The position numbers and the translations under genes are program-made. The notes below the pieces were generated by a model. That model was not told where the DNA came from, ran no database searches, and saw nothing but the letters and a program-made list of their open reading frames with translations. Below, piece by piece: positions 29,487 to 37,112 of a DNA stretch of 64,000 nucleotides. The stretch comes from Rhizobiaceae bacterium MnEN-MB40S (lineage in GTDB: Bacteria; Pseudomonadota; Alphaproteobacteria; Rhizobiales; Rhizobiaceae): the NCBI GenBank assembly GCA_024343425.1, contig BRLC01000003.1:186001-250000 (forward strand), written 5' to 3'. Every line of letters starts with the position of its first letter. Positions within the stretch are counted from its first letter, which is position 1.

Positions 29487-30779
29487 TCAGTCGCGCCCGG
29501 CGCGCCGACCGAGCAGACCGCGCAGACTGAGACCCGACTTGCGGCTCTTCCGCATTTCGACGCGCCCGGTCAGAACATGCGCGAGCTGCGAGATGATTTC
29601 CGAAACAGGCGCTTTTGGATCGGTCTCGGAAATCATCCGACCGCTGTTAAGCGCATTGCCGAAAAGCTGCGCGTCGAAGGGAATGATGGCGACCGGCTCC
29701 GTTTCCAGCGGCTCGCAGAAGTCCGCGGTATCGATTTCCGGTCGCTTCGGCATGCCGACCTGGTTGAGAATCAAGCGCGGCGCGTGATCGTTCGGCCGCA
29801 GCTTGATCAGCGTATCGACGAGATTTTTCGTATTCCTGAGATTGGTCAGATCCGGCGCCGCAACGACCACGATGTCGTCTGCTTCCGACAATACCTTGCG
29901 CGACCAGTCGGTCCAAACATGCGGCACGTCCAGAACAATGAGCGGCGCGCTGCGCTGCATGACGTCCATCAGCTGTTCGAATGTGCTCGAATTGAAATCA
30001 TATGTCCGGTCGAGCATCGATGGCGCGGCGAGCATGGAAAGGTGGGACGCGCATTTCGACAGGAGGCGGTCGAGAAAGACGTCGTCGAGCCTTTCAGGCG
30101 AATACACGGCTTCTGCGATTCCCTGCGGCGGATCCTGGTCGAAATCGATGTTCGCGGTTCCGAAGGCAAGATCCATATCGGCGAGGATGGTTTCCGTCTC
30201 GAAGAGCTCGGAGATCGTCCAGGCGCAGTTGTGCGCGATGGTCGATGATCCAACGCCGCCCTTGGCGCCGACAAAAGCGATGGAGCGGCCGAGCGGCTCG
30301 GCGTCCGGATCCACGAATATGGATGAGAGGCACGTCATTACGTCGGACAGCGTGACGGGCGCAATCAGATATTCCGATATGCCCCTGCGAACCAGTTCCC
30401 GGTAAAGCCGCACGTCATTGTTGTGCCCGATCAGCACGACCTTGGTCGACGGATCGCAGACTTCGGCAAGCTCGGCAAGCTGGGCCATGAGACGGTCCTG
30501 GCTCACGCGCGTCTCGATCAGGACCAGATTGGGCGTGGGCGAGGCGGCGAAGGTTTCCGTGGCCGTCGCGATATCGCCGGAAACGACGCGCATATGGACC
30601 CGCGCCATGCGCCTGTCTTCCGCCGAACGCCGCAACACCGTCATCAACTCTTCCGACGCGCAGAAGGCCTGAATGGATATGCGCGGCAACGGCCGAAGCG
30701 TATCGACCGCTTCAGGTTCGCGCATTGCATCATCGATTAGGCTCGGCGCCTCGTCTTCGATATAGGCTTTCTCGCTCAT
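29487..30779 (-). CDS. cpaE: Tad pilus localisation ATPase CpaE/TadZ
   Basis: A 430-residue protein with an N-terminal receiver-like domain (about 30-155) and a ParA/MinD-like ATPase. The deviant Walker A is KGGVGSST (173-180), which lacks the usual second Lys-Thr ending, as CpaE proteins do. DMDLAFGTANIDFD follows as a Walker-B-like strand. CpaE places the pilus machine at the pole. The receiver-like domain ends without an obvious phospho-acceptor Asp. Confidence 0.93.
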   Translation of the reverse strand: MSEKAYIEDEAPSLIDDAMREPEAVDTLRPLPRISIQAFCASEELMTVLRRSAEDRRMARVHMRVVSGDIATATETFAASPTPNLVLIETRVSQDRLMAQLAELAEVCDPSTKVVLIGHNNDVRLYRELVRRGISEYLIAPVTLSDVMTCLSSIFVDPDAEPLGRSIAFVGAKGGVGSSTIAHNCAWTISELFETETILADMDLAFGTANIDFDQDPPQGIAEAVYSPERLDDVFLDRLLSKCASHLSMLAAPSMLDRTYDFNSSTFEQLMDVMQRSAPLIVLDVPHVWTDWSRKVLSEADDIVVVAAPDLTNLRNTKNLVDTLIKLRPNDHAPRLILNQVGMPKRPEIDTADFCEPLETEPVAIIPFDAQLFGNALNSGRMISETDPKAPVSEIISQLAHVLTGRVEMRKSRKSGLSLRGLLGRRAGRD

Positions 30780-30822
30780 TCTTTTTCTCGCTGGTTCAAG
30801 CCGTTGTCATTGTGCTGCAGGC

Positions 30823-31506
30823 CTATTCGTCCGGCGCGGCCGCCGCCGCCCCGTATTCCCTGTAATTCTCGAACACCTTGTCGCGGCGCTGGGCGTCGAT
30901 CGGCGTCATGCCGCGCGGCGCAAGCAGATCGGACGGGTCCGAAATCTGCGCGGCGAGATTGTTCTGCGTCGCGCAGCCGAAATTCTCCCAATTCTTGTTT
31001 TCCGTCGTGTTGTAGACGAGGTCGGCTGGCCATTTGCCGCACTGGTTGGTGGACGCCTGGATGCCGACGAAGCTGAGCCGGATCGGCGCGGCGTCATAGG
31101 CTGCTTCCGCCTGATAGTTCGTGATGTAGATCCTGTCCGCCGGCACATTCTCCTCGATCATCACCGAACGGACCTGTTTGGCGACGATCGCGGCGGCAGC
31201 CGAATTGGCCGAGCCGACCGGCGTCATGATCTGCACCGTGCCGGAGGCGGTTTCGCGATAGTTCGAGGCAAATCCGCGCACAGCGTCCGCGGAGCCAAGC
31301 GTCAAATGCCGATCCTGTCGGGCGACGGCGATGTCCACAGCATATTCCTGTTCCGACACGATGATCGGGTGCCGGGTGCGATAATCGTCGGGAACGGATC
31401 CCGTCTCGATGTTGTGAACCCTCGCGCATCCGGAAATCGAAACCGCCATGACGGCGGCCAGAATAACAAGACCGGAAGAGGTCGGATGAAACTGATTTCG
31501 GCGCAT
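30823..31506 (-). CDS. cpaD: Tad pilus outer-membrane lipoprotein CpaD
   Basis: A 227-residue protein with a signal peptide and lipobox SISGC. The downstream stretch TRHPIIVSEQEYAVDIAV is a clear CpaD signature. CpaD associates with the CpaC secretin. I chose the ATG at 31506 because ACAGGAT precedes it; an in-frame ATG at 31524, two bases after the cpaC stop, lacks a ribosome-binding site and would add six residues. The Cys residues near the end (NFGCATQNN) are conserved in the family as I recall. Confidence 0.9.
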   Translation of the reverse strand: MRRNQFHPTSSGLVILAAVMAVSISGCARVHNIETGSVPDDYRTRHPIIVSEQEYAVDIAVARQDRHLTLGSADAVRGFASNYRETASGTVQIMTPVGSANSAAAAIVAKQVRSVMIEENVPADRIYITNYQAEAAYDAAPIRLSFVGIQASTNQCGKWPADLVYNTTENKNWENFGCATQNNLAAQISDPSDLLAPRGMTPIDAQRRDKVFENYREYGAAAAAPDE

Positions 31507-31526
31507 GATCCTGTCCAACCCCATGA

Positions 31527-33062
31527 TTACTTGTAGATAAATCCGACGACGCCATAGTAGCGCCCTTTCGGCAGATCGGTTTCCATCTGGCCATAGACCC
31601 GGTTGACCCGGCCGAGGAAATTGCCTGCGCCGTCGCTGGCTGCGTTGAAATTGTCATCGGGACGCGCAAGCTTGTTTCGCGCGACCGGCCGCACAAGATA
31701 GGGCGTGGCGATGATCACAAGTTCGGTCTCGTTGCGCACGAAGTCGCGGCTACGGAAAAGCGTGCCCAGAACCGGGATCTTCGACGCTCCCGGCAAACCG
31801 CCCATGACCTGTCTGATATTGTCCTGGACCAGGCCGGCGATCACGATCGAGCCGCCGGACGGAAGTTCGACGGCTGTGGACGCCTCGCGTCGACGGATGC
31901 CGTTGGCGGTTATGCCGCCCAGTTTCCCGCCGCCGCTGAGCGTTACGCTGCCCTCGAAGGTCGGTTCGGACACTTCCGTCCTGACCTTCAGGCTGATACG
32001 GCCGGCGGACAGCACCACCGGCGTGAATTCGAGGCGGATACCGTATTCCGTCTCTTCATTTTCATAGACAGGCGATCCATTTTCATCAAACGCCTGGCTT
32101 ACGACCCTCCAGAATTCACCGCCGACGTAGAAATCGGCGGCTTCGCCGGAAATCGCCGTAAGGCTCGGTTCAGCCAGCGTCTTCATCACGCCCGCCTGCT
32201 CCATCGCGCGGACGTACGCGTTGATGTCGACGCTTCCGATATTGCCGGAAAAAGCGGCCACCGTATTGCTAAGCATCTTGCCGAGGCCAACCGGATTGAC
32301 CGACTGAAACTCGGACGTTCCGCTGTTGAGATAGGTGTTGAAACCGAGCTGCTTGAGGATTTGCCGGCTGACTTCGGCAACCGTAACCTTGAGCGTGACC
32401 TGATCGTCGCCGTCGATATCAAGCAGGTTGACGATCAACGATCTTTGGCGCTGTTCGGCGAAAATCGCTGCGCCTCCCTCGCCGGCGCCGCCGACAGCCG
32501 TGATGTTGCGGGTCGTCGCCTCGCCGCCTTTCAGGAATATCTCGGCGAGCTGCGCGGCGCGCGAGGCGTCCTGGGGCGTGCGAACCCTGCCGGTCAGGAC
32601 GATATTGTCGCTGATGATCTCCACCTTCACGTCCGAGTCCGGAATGAATCGGGCGATCTGTTCCTCCAGACCACTGATGTCGCGTTCAATGGACAGATTG
32701 AGACTGACGATCTGTTCTCCATTGGCGCCGAAGACGAAGACATTTGTCTGGCCGACAGCTTTTCCGAACAGATAGATGCGGCGTTGTGACCGGGTAACGG
32801 CGTCAGCCACGGCGGGATCGGCGACGAGAATATCATGAGCGTCTGCAGGCAGATCAACGACGACCGCCTTGTTGAGACCGAGCTTGACGTCCCTGACGGA
32901 CGTTGCGCCTGTGGTCCGCACGGAAATCGTGTCGGATTGCGCCATTGCCGGCGCAACCGCGAGAGGGGCGGCCGGAAGCGCCATCGCCGCAAGCGCCAAC
33001 GCCATGTTGCGCGCTCTTTTCAGGCGACCGAAAGTTCCAACTGCTGTTTTATTAGATAGCAC
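31527..33062 (-). CDS. cpaC: Tad pilus secretin CpaC/RcpA
   Basis: A 511-residue outer-membrane secretin. The signal peptide ends around APAMAQSD. An N-terminal pilus domain follows (VDLPADAHDILVADPAVADAV, then IYLFGKAVGQTNVFVF), then a BON-like segment and the secretin core with the VPVLGTLFRSRDF-like motif (here IPVLGTLFRSRDF) and GGSIVIAGLVQ. It forms the channel through which the pilus leaves the cell. The start is GTG at 33062, after GGGAG. Confidence 0.95.
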   Translation of the reverse strand: MLSNKTAVGTFGRLKRARNMALALAAMALPAAPLAVAPAMAQSDTISVRTTGATSVRDVKLGLNKAVVVDLPADAHDILVADPAVADAVTRSQRRIYLFGKAVGQTNVFVFGANGEQIVSLNLSIERDISGLEEQIARFIPDSDVKVEIISDNIVLTGRVRTPQDASRAAQLAEIFLKGGEATTRNITAVGGAGEGGAAIFAEQRQRSLIVNLLDIDGDDQVTLKVTVAEVSRQILKQLGFNTYLNSGTSEFQSVNPVGLGKMLSNTVAAFSGNIGSVDINAYVRAMEQAGVMKTLAEPSLTAISGEAADFYVGGEFWRVVSQAFDENGSPVYENEETEYGIRLEFTPVVLSAGRISLKVRTEVSEPTFEGSVTLSGGGKLGGITANGIRRREASTAVELPSGGSIVIAGLVQDNIRQVMGGLPGASKIPVLGTLFRSRDFVRNETELVIIATPYLVRPVARNKLARPDDNFNAASDGAGNFLGRVNRVYGQMETDLPKGRYYGVVGFIYK

Positions 33063-33077
33063 CGAGATGCTCCCGTG

Positions 33078-33875
33078 TTACTTCACTGCGCCAATATTGG
33101 TGATCGCCCCGGAACGAATGAGCTGGATGGCCGGTCCGCCTTCCCGGCTGAGCAGGTGATCCGCGCCTCCGGTGTCAGGTTCGCGCCCGTCAGCAACGCT
33201 GCGCAAGGCCAGCGTCAATCTCGACGCCATCTGCTGAGCCACCGACATGATGCGGGCCTGGTCCGGCGTCAGTTCAAGCGTCGCAGTTGTTCCCACGGCG
33301 GTCTTGTTGCCGTCTTCATCCTCCTGAATTCGCTGGTCGATCGCCAGGACGCGAATATTGGAGAGTATCGTTTCCGTAATGAAACTGCCGTCGTCGCTGC
33401 CGCGGACCATGATGACGTCGACGCGATCGTTGGGCAGGATGAAACCGCCAGCGCCGGTTTCGACCGAAATTTCCGTTGAAACCGCCCGCTTTCCGGCCGG
33501 CAGGATCGACGACATGATGCGCGTATCCGAATCGACAACTTTTTCGCTACGCACCGGCTCGCCGGCGAATATCGGAAGGCGAACAACCGATCCCGACAGT
33601 TTTTCAATCGCGTCGCGTTGGGTGGAGCGGGTAATGAATCCGTCAACAACCGCGCCTTCGGGCCATTCCTGCCAATACAGATTCTTCTTGTTCAGCCGCG
33701 AGCCGATCGGCAGGCTATCCGAGGCGACCAGAACCTGATCCGTTCTGACTTCCCTGACGACGCTCTGGGTTCCGACGCTCTTCGCGCCGCCTTTTGAGAA
33801 ATTCCATGCCAGATAGCCCGCCCCCGCCGCGGCGGTCAGGGCAACGATCGTAACGATAAGTCGTGCGGGTTTCAT
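33078..33875 (-). CDS. cpaB: Flp pilus assembly protein CpaB
   Basis: A 265-residue periplasmic protein held by one N-terminal helix (LIVTIVALTAAAGAGYLAW). It carries an SAF-type fold (VLVASDSLPIGSRLNKKNL, then RAVSTEISVETGAGGFILPNDRVDV). CpaB is required for secretin function in Tad systems. It is separated from cpaA by a 154-base gap holding a CtrA-type site, so it may begin its own transcript. The end is 15 bases from cpaC. Confidence 0.94.
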   Translation of the reverse strand: MKPARLIVTIVALTAAAGAGYLAWNFSKGGAKSVGTQSVVREVRTDQVLVASDSLPIGSRLNKKNLYWQEWPEGAVVDGFITRSTQRDAIEKLSGSVVRLPIFAGEPVRSEKVVDSDTRIMSSILPAGKRAVSTEISVETGAGGFILPNDRVDVIMVRGSDDGSFITETILSNIRVLAIDQRIQEDEDGNKTAVGTTATLELTPDQARIMSVAQQMASRLTLALRSVADGREPDTGGADHLLSREGGPAIQLIRSGAITNIGAVK

Positions 33876-33965
33876 GCAGGATACTCCGGAACACTCTTCT
33901 GGCAGTGGTCCGAAATATGCCGGCTAATGGTGTAATTAGGGTTAATGAATTCGTAGCGAATGTGC

Positions 33966-33980
33966 TTAATGCATCGTTAA
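33966..33980. promoter_or_regulatory. CtrA-type site TTAA-N7-TTAA upstream of cpaB
   Basis: Both TTAA halves are intact with a 7-base spacer. A second TTAACC-containing stretch lies about 20 bases nearer cpaB. In Caulobacter the master cell-cycle regulator CtrA binds this pattern and controls pilus genes. The site lies 90 bases before the cpaB ATG. It is short, so binding is a hypothesis. Confidence 0.45.
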
Positions 33981-34029
33981 TCGCGGCCCATGGCCCTATT
34001 CCGGATGCAGCATTTTACAAAGGTTCTTC

Positions 34030-34545
34030 TTACGCCAGGTGAGAAACCGCGAAGCGGAAATATTCGGTATTGGGATATTCAAGCAGACCCGCAATTCCGA
34101 TGGCGACGCCATAGGGAATACCCAGTTTTGGATCCGTCAAATGCTGCAGCATGCCGAATCGCCCGACGATCGGTGAATACTTGTTTCCGCGAATGATCAG
34201 GATTCCCAGCGTCAGCAATCCGCCGAAGACAGCGACATTGGTAAGGAAGGCGAAGAGTTCAATCGACATTCCGAACCAGATTGCGGTGACGGTCAACAAC
34301 TTGGCGTCTCCGCCGCCCATGACGCCGAATGAAAAGAGACCAAAACAAGCGGCGAACACGATCACGCCGGCCAGGAGATGACTTCCCGCTTCGGCCCATC
34401 CCATTCCGGTCAACGGGGCGATGATCGCAAAGGAAGCGAGCAGCAGCAAAGGCACCCTGTTCGGGATTTTCATCGTAAGCATATCCGTCAGAGCCGCATA
34501 GGCGAGACACAGGGGAAAGATCACAATGAGCGCTGCGCTGAGCAT
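34030..34545 (-). CDS. cpaA: Prepilin peptidase CpaA
   Basis: A 171-residue membrane aspartyl protease that trims Flp prepilin and the TadE-like pseudopilins. The two active-site aspartates are D21 (ALTDMLTMKIPNRV) and D80 in GGGDAKLL. It lacks the N-terminal methylase region of type II prepilin peptidases, as CpaA does. The ATG at 34545 follows GAGGA. It is separated from the pilin gene by two hairpins. Confidence 0.95.
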   Translation of the reverse strand: MLSAALIVIFPLCLAYAALTDMLTMKIPNRVPLLLLASFAIIAPLTGMGWAEAGSHLLAGVIVFAACFGLFSFGVMGGGDAKLLTVTAIWFGMSIELFAFLTNVAVFGGLLTLGILIIRGNKYSPIVGRFGMLQHLTDPKLGIPYGVAIGIAGLLEYPNTEYFRFAVSHLA

Positions 34546-34569
34546 CAGCCGTTCCTCAGTACATGAAAC

Positions 34570-34597
34570 AAAAAAGCCGTCCGGTCGTCCGAACGGC
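34570..34597 (-). terminator. Rho-independent terminator between flp pilin and cpaA
   Basis: On the minus strand a 9-base-pair stem (GCCGTTCGG with CCGGACGGC, one G-U pair) is followed by TTTTTT at 34575-34570. It lies 24 bases before the cpaA ATG and should stop much of the pilin transcript. Confidence 0.75.
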
Positions 34598-34635
34598 GGC
34601 AGCGATCTGCCGCGTCAATCACGGCAAACCGCAAT

Positions 34636-34671
34636 GAAACCCCGGGCGTTTCGAAGAAAGCCCGGGGTTTC
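34636..34671 (-). terminator. Strong hairpin after the flp pilin gene
   Basis: Perfect 12-base-pair arms, GAAACCCCGGGC (34636-34647) and GCCCGGGGTTTC (34660-34671), enclose a 12-base loop. It begins 17 bases after the pilin stop. Without a U-tract it may stabilise the pilin mRNA 3' end rather than terminate. Confidence 0.6.
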
Positions 34672-34687
34672 AAGAAAAACTTCGATC

Positions 34688-34861
34688 TTAGATCGCATCA
34701 TCCATTTCTTCGGATGCGGAGTCGAATACGTCGCCGACGCTGCCGCCAACTGCGCTTGCGCCAGCGATAACGGCGATCGCGATCAGGGCGGCGATCAGGC
34801 CGTATTCGATAGCAGTTGCACCGGATTCGTCTTTCATGAAACGTGCGAAAAGTTTGGTCAT
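34688..34861 (-). CDS. flp: Flp/Fap type IVb pilin
   Basis: A 57-residue prepilin, the structural subunit of the Tad pilus. The short basic leader MTKLFARFMKDESG ends at Gly14. Cleavage by CpaA would expose ATAIEYGLIAALIAIAVI, the Flp motif with Glu at +5 and Tyr at +6. The mature pilin is about 43 residues with an acidic end (SASEEMDDAI). AAGGAG lies 8 bases before the ATG. The strong site and following hairpins suit a highly expressed gene. Only one pilin gene is visible. Confidence 0.96.
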   Translation of the reverse strand: MTKLFARFMKDESGATAIEYGLIAALIAIAVIAGASAVGGSVGDVFDSASEEMDDAI

Positions 34862-35269
34862 TGGATAGCTCCTTGCTCTACAGTTTTGTTCAGCACTTCC
34901 GTCAGCTTGTTTTCCGCTGATCGGATGCGTGAAAGCTATCCGGCAGGATTTGAGATCAGCTTAACAAAAAAGGTTATCAAATCCTTACAAGCCATTTCGG
35001 CGCTTCTTGGTGAATGCGAACTTAAAAATACTTGCTGCAATTGAAATTTATTCAGAGACCACTTTACTCATATGGATATGGTCTGCACCGCGCCTGAATG
35101 GCGCCTATATTATAAAGACAAGTTCCAAGTTTCTTGAGCACCTACTTTGGCCTGATCTGCAACGTCGGCAGGATTTTGTGGAGAAATACAGAAGCGCCCG
35201 CCAGCGTTAAAGCTTCATTCACCATTCGGGGTGATTTTGAGATCGTTGCAACAGACCCCGGAGTCAACA
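34862..35269. other. 408-base divergent region between flp pilin and the pilus N-domain gene
   Basis: No supported gene. It is AT-rich near the pilin (a run of A around 34966-34971 and TTAAC nearby), and has a small hairpin GCGCC-N5-GGCGC near 35090-35108 followed by TATATTATAA, a plausible -10 for the rightward genes. It must contain promoters for both pilus transcripts, but I cannot fix them. Confidence 0.5.
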
Positions 35270-35659
35270 ATGACTGTCATGCCCGCACAGGTTATGTGGT
35301 CCATCATTCTCGTGGCGCTTTTCACGGGCATCGCGCCTGCTCAAGCAGCCGCCGATGACAATATCCGGGTTGAAGTGGACTACGCCCGTGTTATCAAGCT
35401 CGACCAGCCGGTCAGCAAGGTGATCATCGGGAATGCAGACATCGCCGACGCCGCAGTGGCGGATTCAAAAACCATCATTCTCACCGGCAAAAGTTTCGGC
35501 ACGACGAATATCGTCATCCTTGACGAGCAGGGGCAGGCGCTGGTCGACGAGCGCGTTCTGGTTTCACTAGAAAACTACAATACGCTGCAGGTCTTCCGGC
35601 AGACCGAACGCGAAGTGCTCTCCTGCACGCCAGCCTGTCAGCCTTTGATCGAGGAGTAG
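35270..35659 (+). CDS. Stand-alone pilus assembly N-terminal (secretin N0-like) domain protein
   Basis: A 129-residue exported protein. The signal peptide ends around PAQAAADD. The mature part (VIKLDQPVSKVIIGNADIADAAV, a region near residues 43-65, then IILTGKSFGTTNIVILDEQG) is the same domain as the N-terminus of CpaC, without any secretin core. It ends with a close Cys pair (SCTPACQP), which could form a disulfide. It probably binds the secretin or other Tad envelope parts, but the role is inferred. The ATG at 35270 follows CCCCGGAG; a GTG at 35231 is less likely. Confidence 0.85.
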   Translation: MTVMPAQVMWSIILVALFTGIAPAQAAADDNIRVEVDYARVIKLDQPVSKVIIGNADIADAAVADSKTIILTGKSFGTTNIVILDEQGQALVDERVLVSLENYNTLQVFRQTEREVLSCTPACQPLIEE

Positions 35660-35670
35660 GCGACGGCATG

Positions 35671-35689
35671 GTAAACGCAGTGTAAACGC
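35671..35689. promoter_or_regulatory. Direct repeat GTAAACGC-N3-GTAAACGC
   Basis: Two identical 8-base words spaced 11 bases apart, about one helical turn, directly after the N-domain gene and 87 bases before the first tadE. Tandem same-face repeats of this kind are typical of response-regulator sites. A perfect palindrome CGGATATCCG follows at 35704-35713. Confidence 0.35.
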
Positions 35690-35775
35690 GACCGCTGAAA
35701 TTTCGGATATCCGGGAAACCGAAATTCAACTGAACCCTGCTAGATCTGCGGCATTCAATATTGTCGCGGGGAGCC

Positions 35776-36387
35776 ATGCGGTTCATTAATAAAATTTTCC
35801 GAGGAATGGTAAGCTCAGCTCTGGCGCGCCTGGGTCGTGACGAGAGTGGCGCGAGCGCGATCGAATTTTCGATCCTGGCTATTCCATTTTTTCTCATGGT
35901 TTTCGCCATCATCGAAACGTTCATCGCTTTCGGCGCGGAACAGCTTCTCAATTACGGCGTCGACAAGATCGGTCGGCAGCTCAGAACGGGAGAGATCACG
36001 TTCAATACCGGTGAGCTGACAGATGTCACGGAAGACGAATTCAAGCTGCTTTTCTGCGAGAATGTTTCCCTGATGATCGACTGCAAGGGAACTTTCGGCA
36101 CCAGATTGTTTCTCGACGTGCGCAGCTTTGACAATTTCGACAATATTCCGATTGGCGTGCCGCGGGTCGGCAACGCCAAGGGCGGCGACCTCGATACGTC
36201 GGATTTCGATTTTGCGCCGGGCGCGGCCTCGACGGTTAATATCATGAGGGCCTATTTCAAATGGCAGGTCATGACCGACCTCATACGACCGTATCTCAGC
36301 AACATCGACACCACCGACGGGTCCTTGCCCCAATATTACCTGATGGTGGCCACGACCGCATTCCGCAACGAGGCGTATGACCGATGA
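35776..36387 (+). CDS. tadE: TadE-like pseudopilin (first)
   Basis: A 203-residue protein with a prepilin-like start. Basic residues precede GASAIEFSILAIPFFLMVF; cleavage after Gly25 would leave Glu at +5, as CpaA requires. The rest is a periplasmic domain with a Cys pair (FCENVSLMIDCKG). TadE pseudopilins help in pilus assembly. The ATG at 35776 follows GCGGGGA; a TTG 15 bases upstream is possible. Its stop overlaps the next gene (ATGA). Confidence 0.88.
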   Translation: MRFINKIFRGMVSSALARLGRDESGASAIEFSILAIPFFLMVFAIIETFIAFGAEQLLNYGVDKIGRQLRTGEITFNTGELTDVTEDEFKLLFCENVSLMIDCKGTFGTRLFLDVRSFDNFDNIPIGVPRVGNAKGGDLDTSDFDFAPGAASTVNIMRAYFKWQVMTDLIRPYLSNIDTTDGSLPQYYLMVATTAFRNEAYDR

Positions 36388-36989
36388 CCGGATCTCTGCT
36401 TTCCAGAATCAACGGATATACGAACGCGCCCGCAAAATGCGCGATCAAGCTGCGTCAGCTCCTGACGGACCGTTCCGGCGTCGGATCGATCGAATTCGCG
36501 TTTCTCGTTCCGGTTCTCATGGGAATCTATATTGCGTCCCTCGAAATCAGCGTCGGCATGACGGTCGACGCCAAAGTGGCGCGGGCGGGCAACATCACCC
36601 TCGATCTGGTCACGCAAGGCACGAAGACCACGAAGGCGGAACTCATGGGGATGACGGATGTAGCGGCAAGCATCCTTTCTCCATTCAGCGCCGAGAATAT
36701 CACGCTCGTTTATACGGGTATTTCCGTGGACAAGTCCAAGAAAGCGAAGATCGACTGGTCCTGGACGAGCGCGACCAACAGCCGCGCCTTCACTGATGGC
36801 GCAGAGATCGACATTCCGGCTGGGCTGAAGATCCCCAACTCCTATTATGTTCGGGTGGAGATCAGCAACCCCTATGATTATCTCACCAGCCTGCCGTTTC
36901 TTGGAACCGACAAGACTTCCGTGACCATGCGCGACACCTATTACATGCGGCCGCGCCGCGGCTCGCAGCTCAATTGCGGCGATTGTTGA
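36384..36989 (+). CDS. TadE/TadF-like pseudopilin (second)
   Basis: A 201-residue relative of the preceding protein. GVGSIEFAFLVPVLMGIY gives a prepilin-type segment, with likely cleavage after Gly32 and Glu37 at +5. The periplasmic part ends with a Cys-containing tail (LNCGDC). It may be TadF or a second TadE. It is translationally coupled to the first. No TadG with a von Willebrand domain is found in the window. Confidence 0.85.
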   Translation: MTGSLLSRINGYTNAPAKCAIKLRQLLTDRSGVGSIEFAFLVPVLMGIYIASLEISVGMTVDAKVARAGNITLDLVTQGTKTTKAELMGMTDVAASILSPFSAENITLVYTGISVDKSKKAKIDWSWTSATNSRAFTDGAEIDIPAGLKIPNSYYVRVEISNPYDYLTSLPFLGTDKTSVTMRDTYYMRPRRGSQLNCGDC

Positions 36990-37020
36990 CGCACAGTTGT
37001 GATCCGCCCGTTTTGGGCGT

Positions 37021-37037
37021 GCGCTATCGATTAGCGC
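37021..37037. promoter_or_regulatory. Palindrome GCGCTA-N5-TAGCGC upstream of deoB
   Basis: Perfect 6-base arms with a 5-base spacer, 75 bases before deoB and 31 after the second pseudopilin gene. It could be an operator for a nucleoside-responsive regulator or a weak terminator; there is no U-tract. Confidence 0.3.
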
Positions 37038-37112
37038 TTGTGCCCGATTTATCGGGGACTTAATTACATTCTGGAACCGCTTTTCACGAACCAATCCAGG
37101 GCGAAATTATCC

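Noticed and set aside
34966..34990. A CtrA site upstream of the flp pilin (TTAAC then GGTTA across a run of A).
   Set aside because: Spacing and second half do not fit TTAA-N7-TTAA; it is probably only AT-rich promoter DNA.
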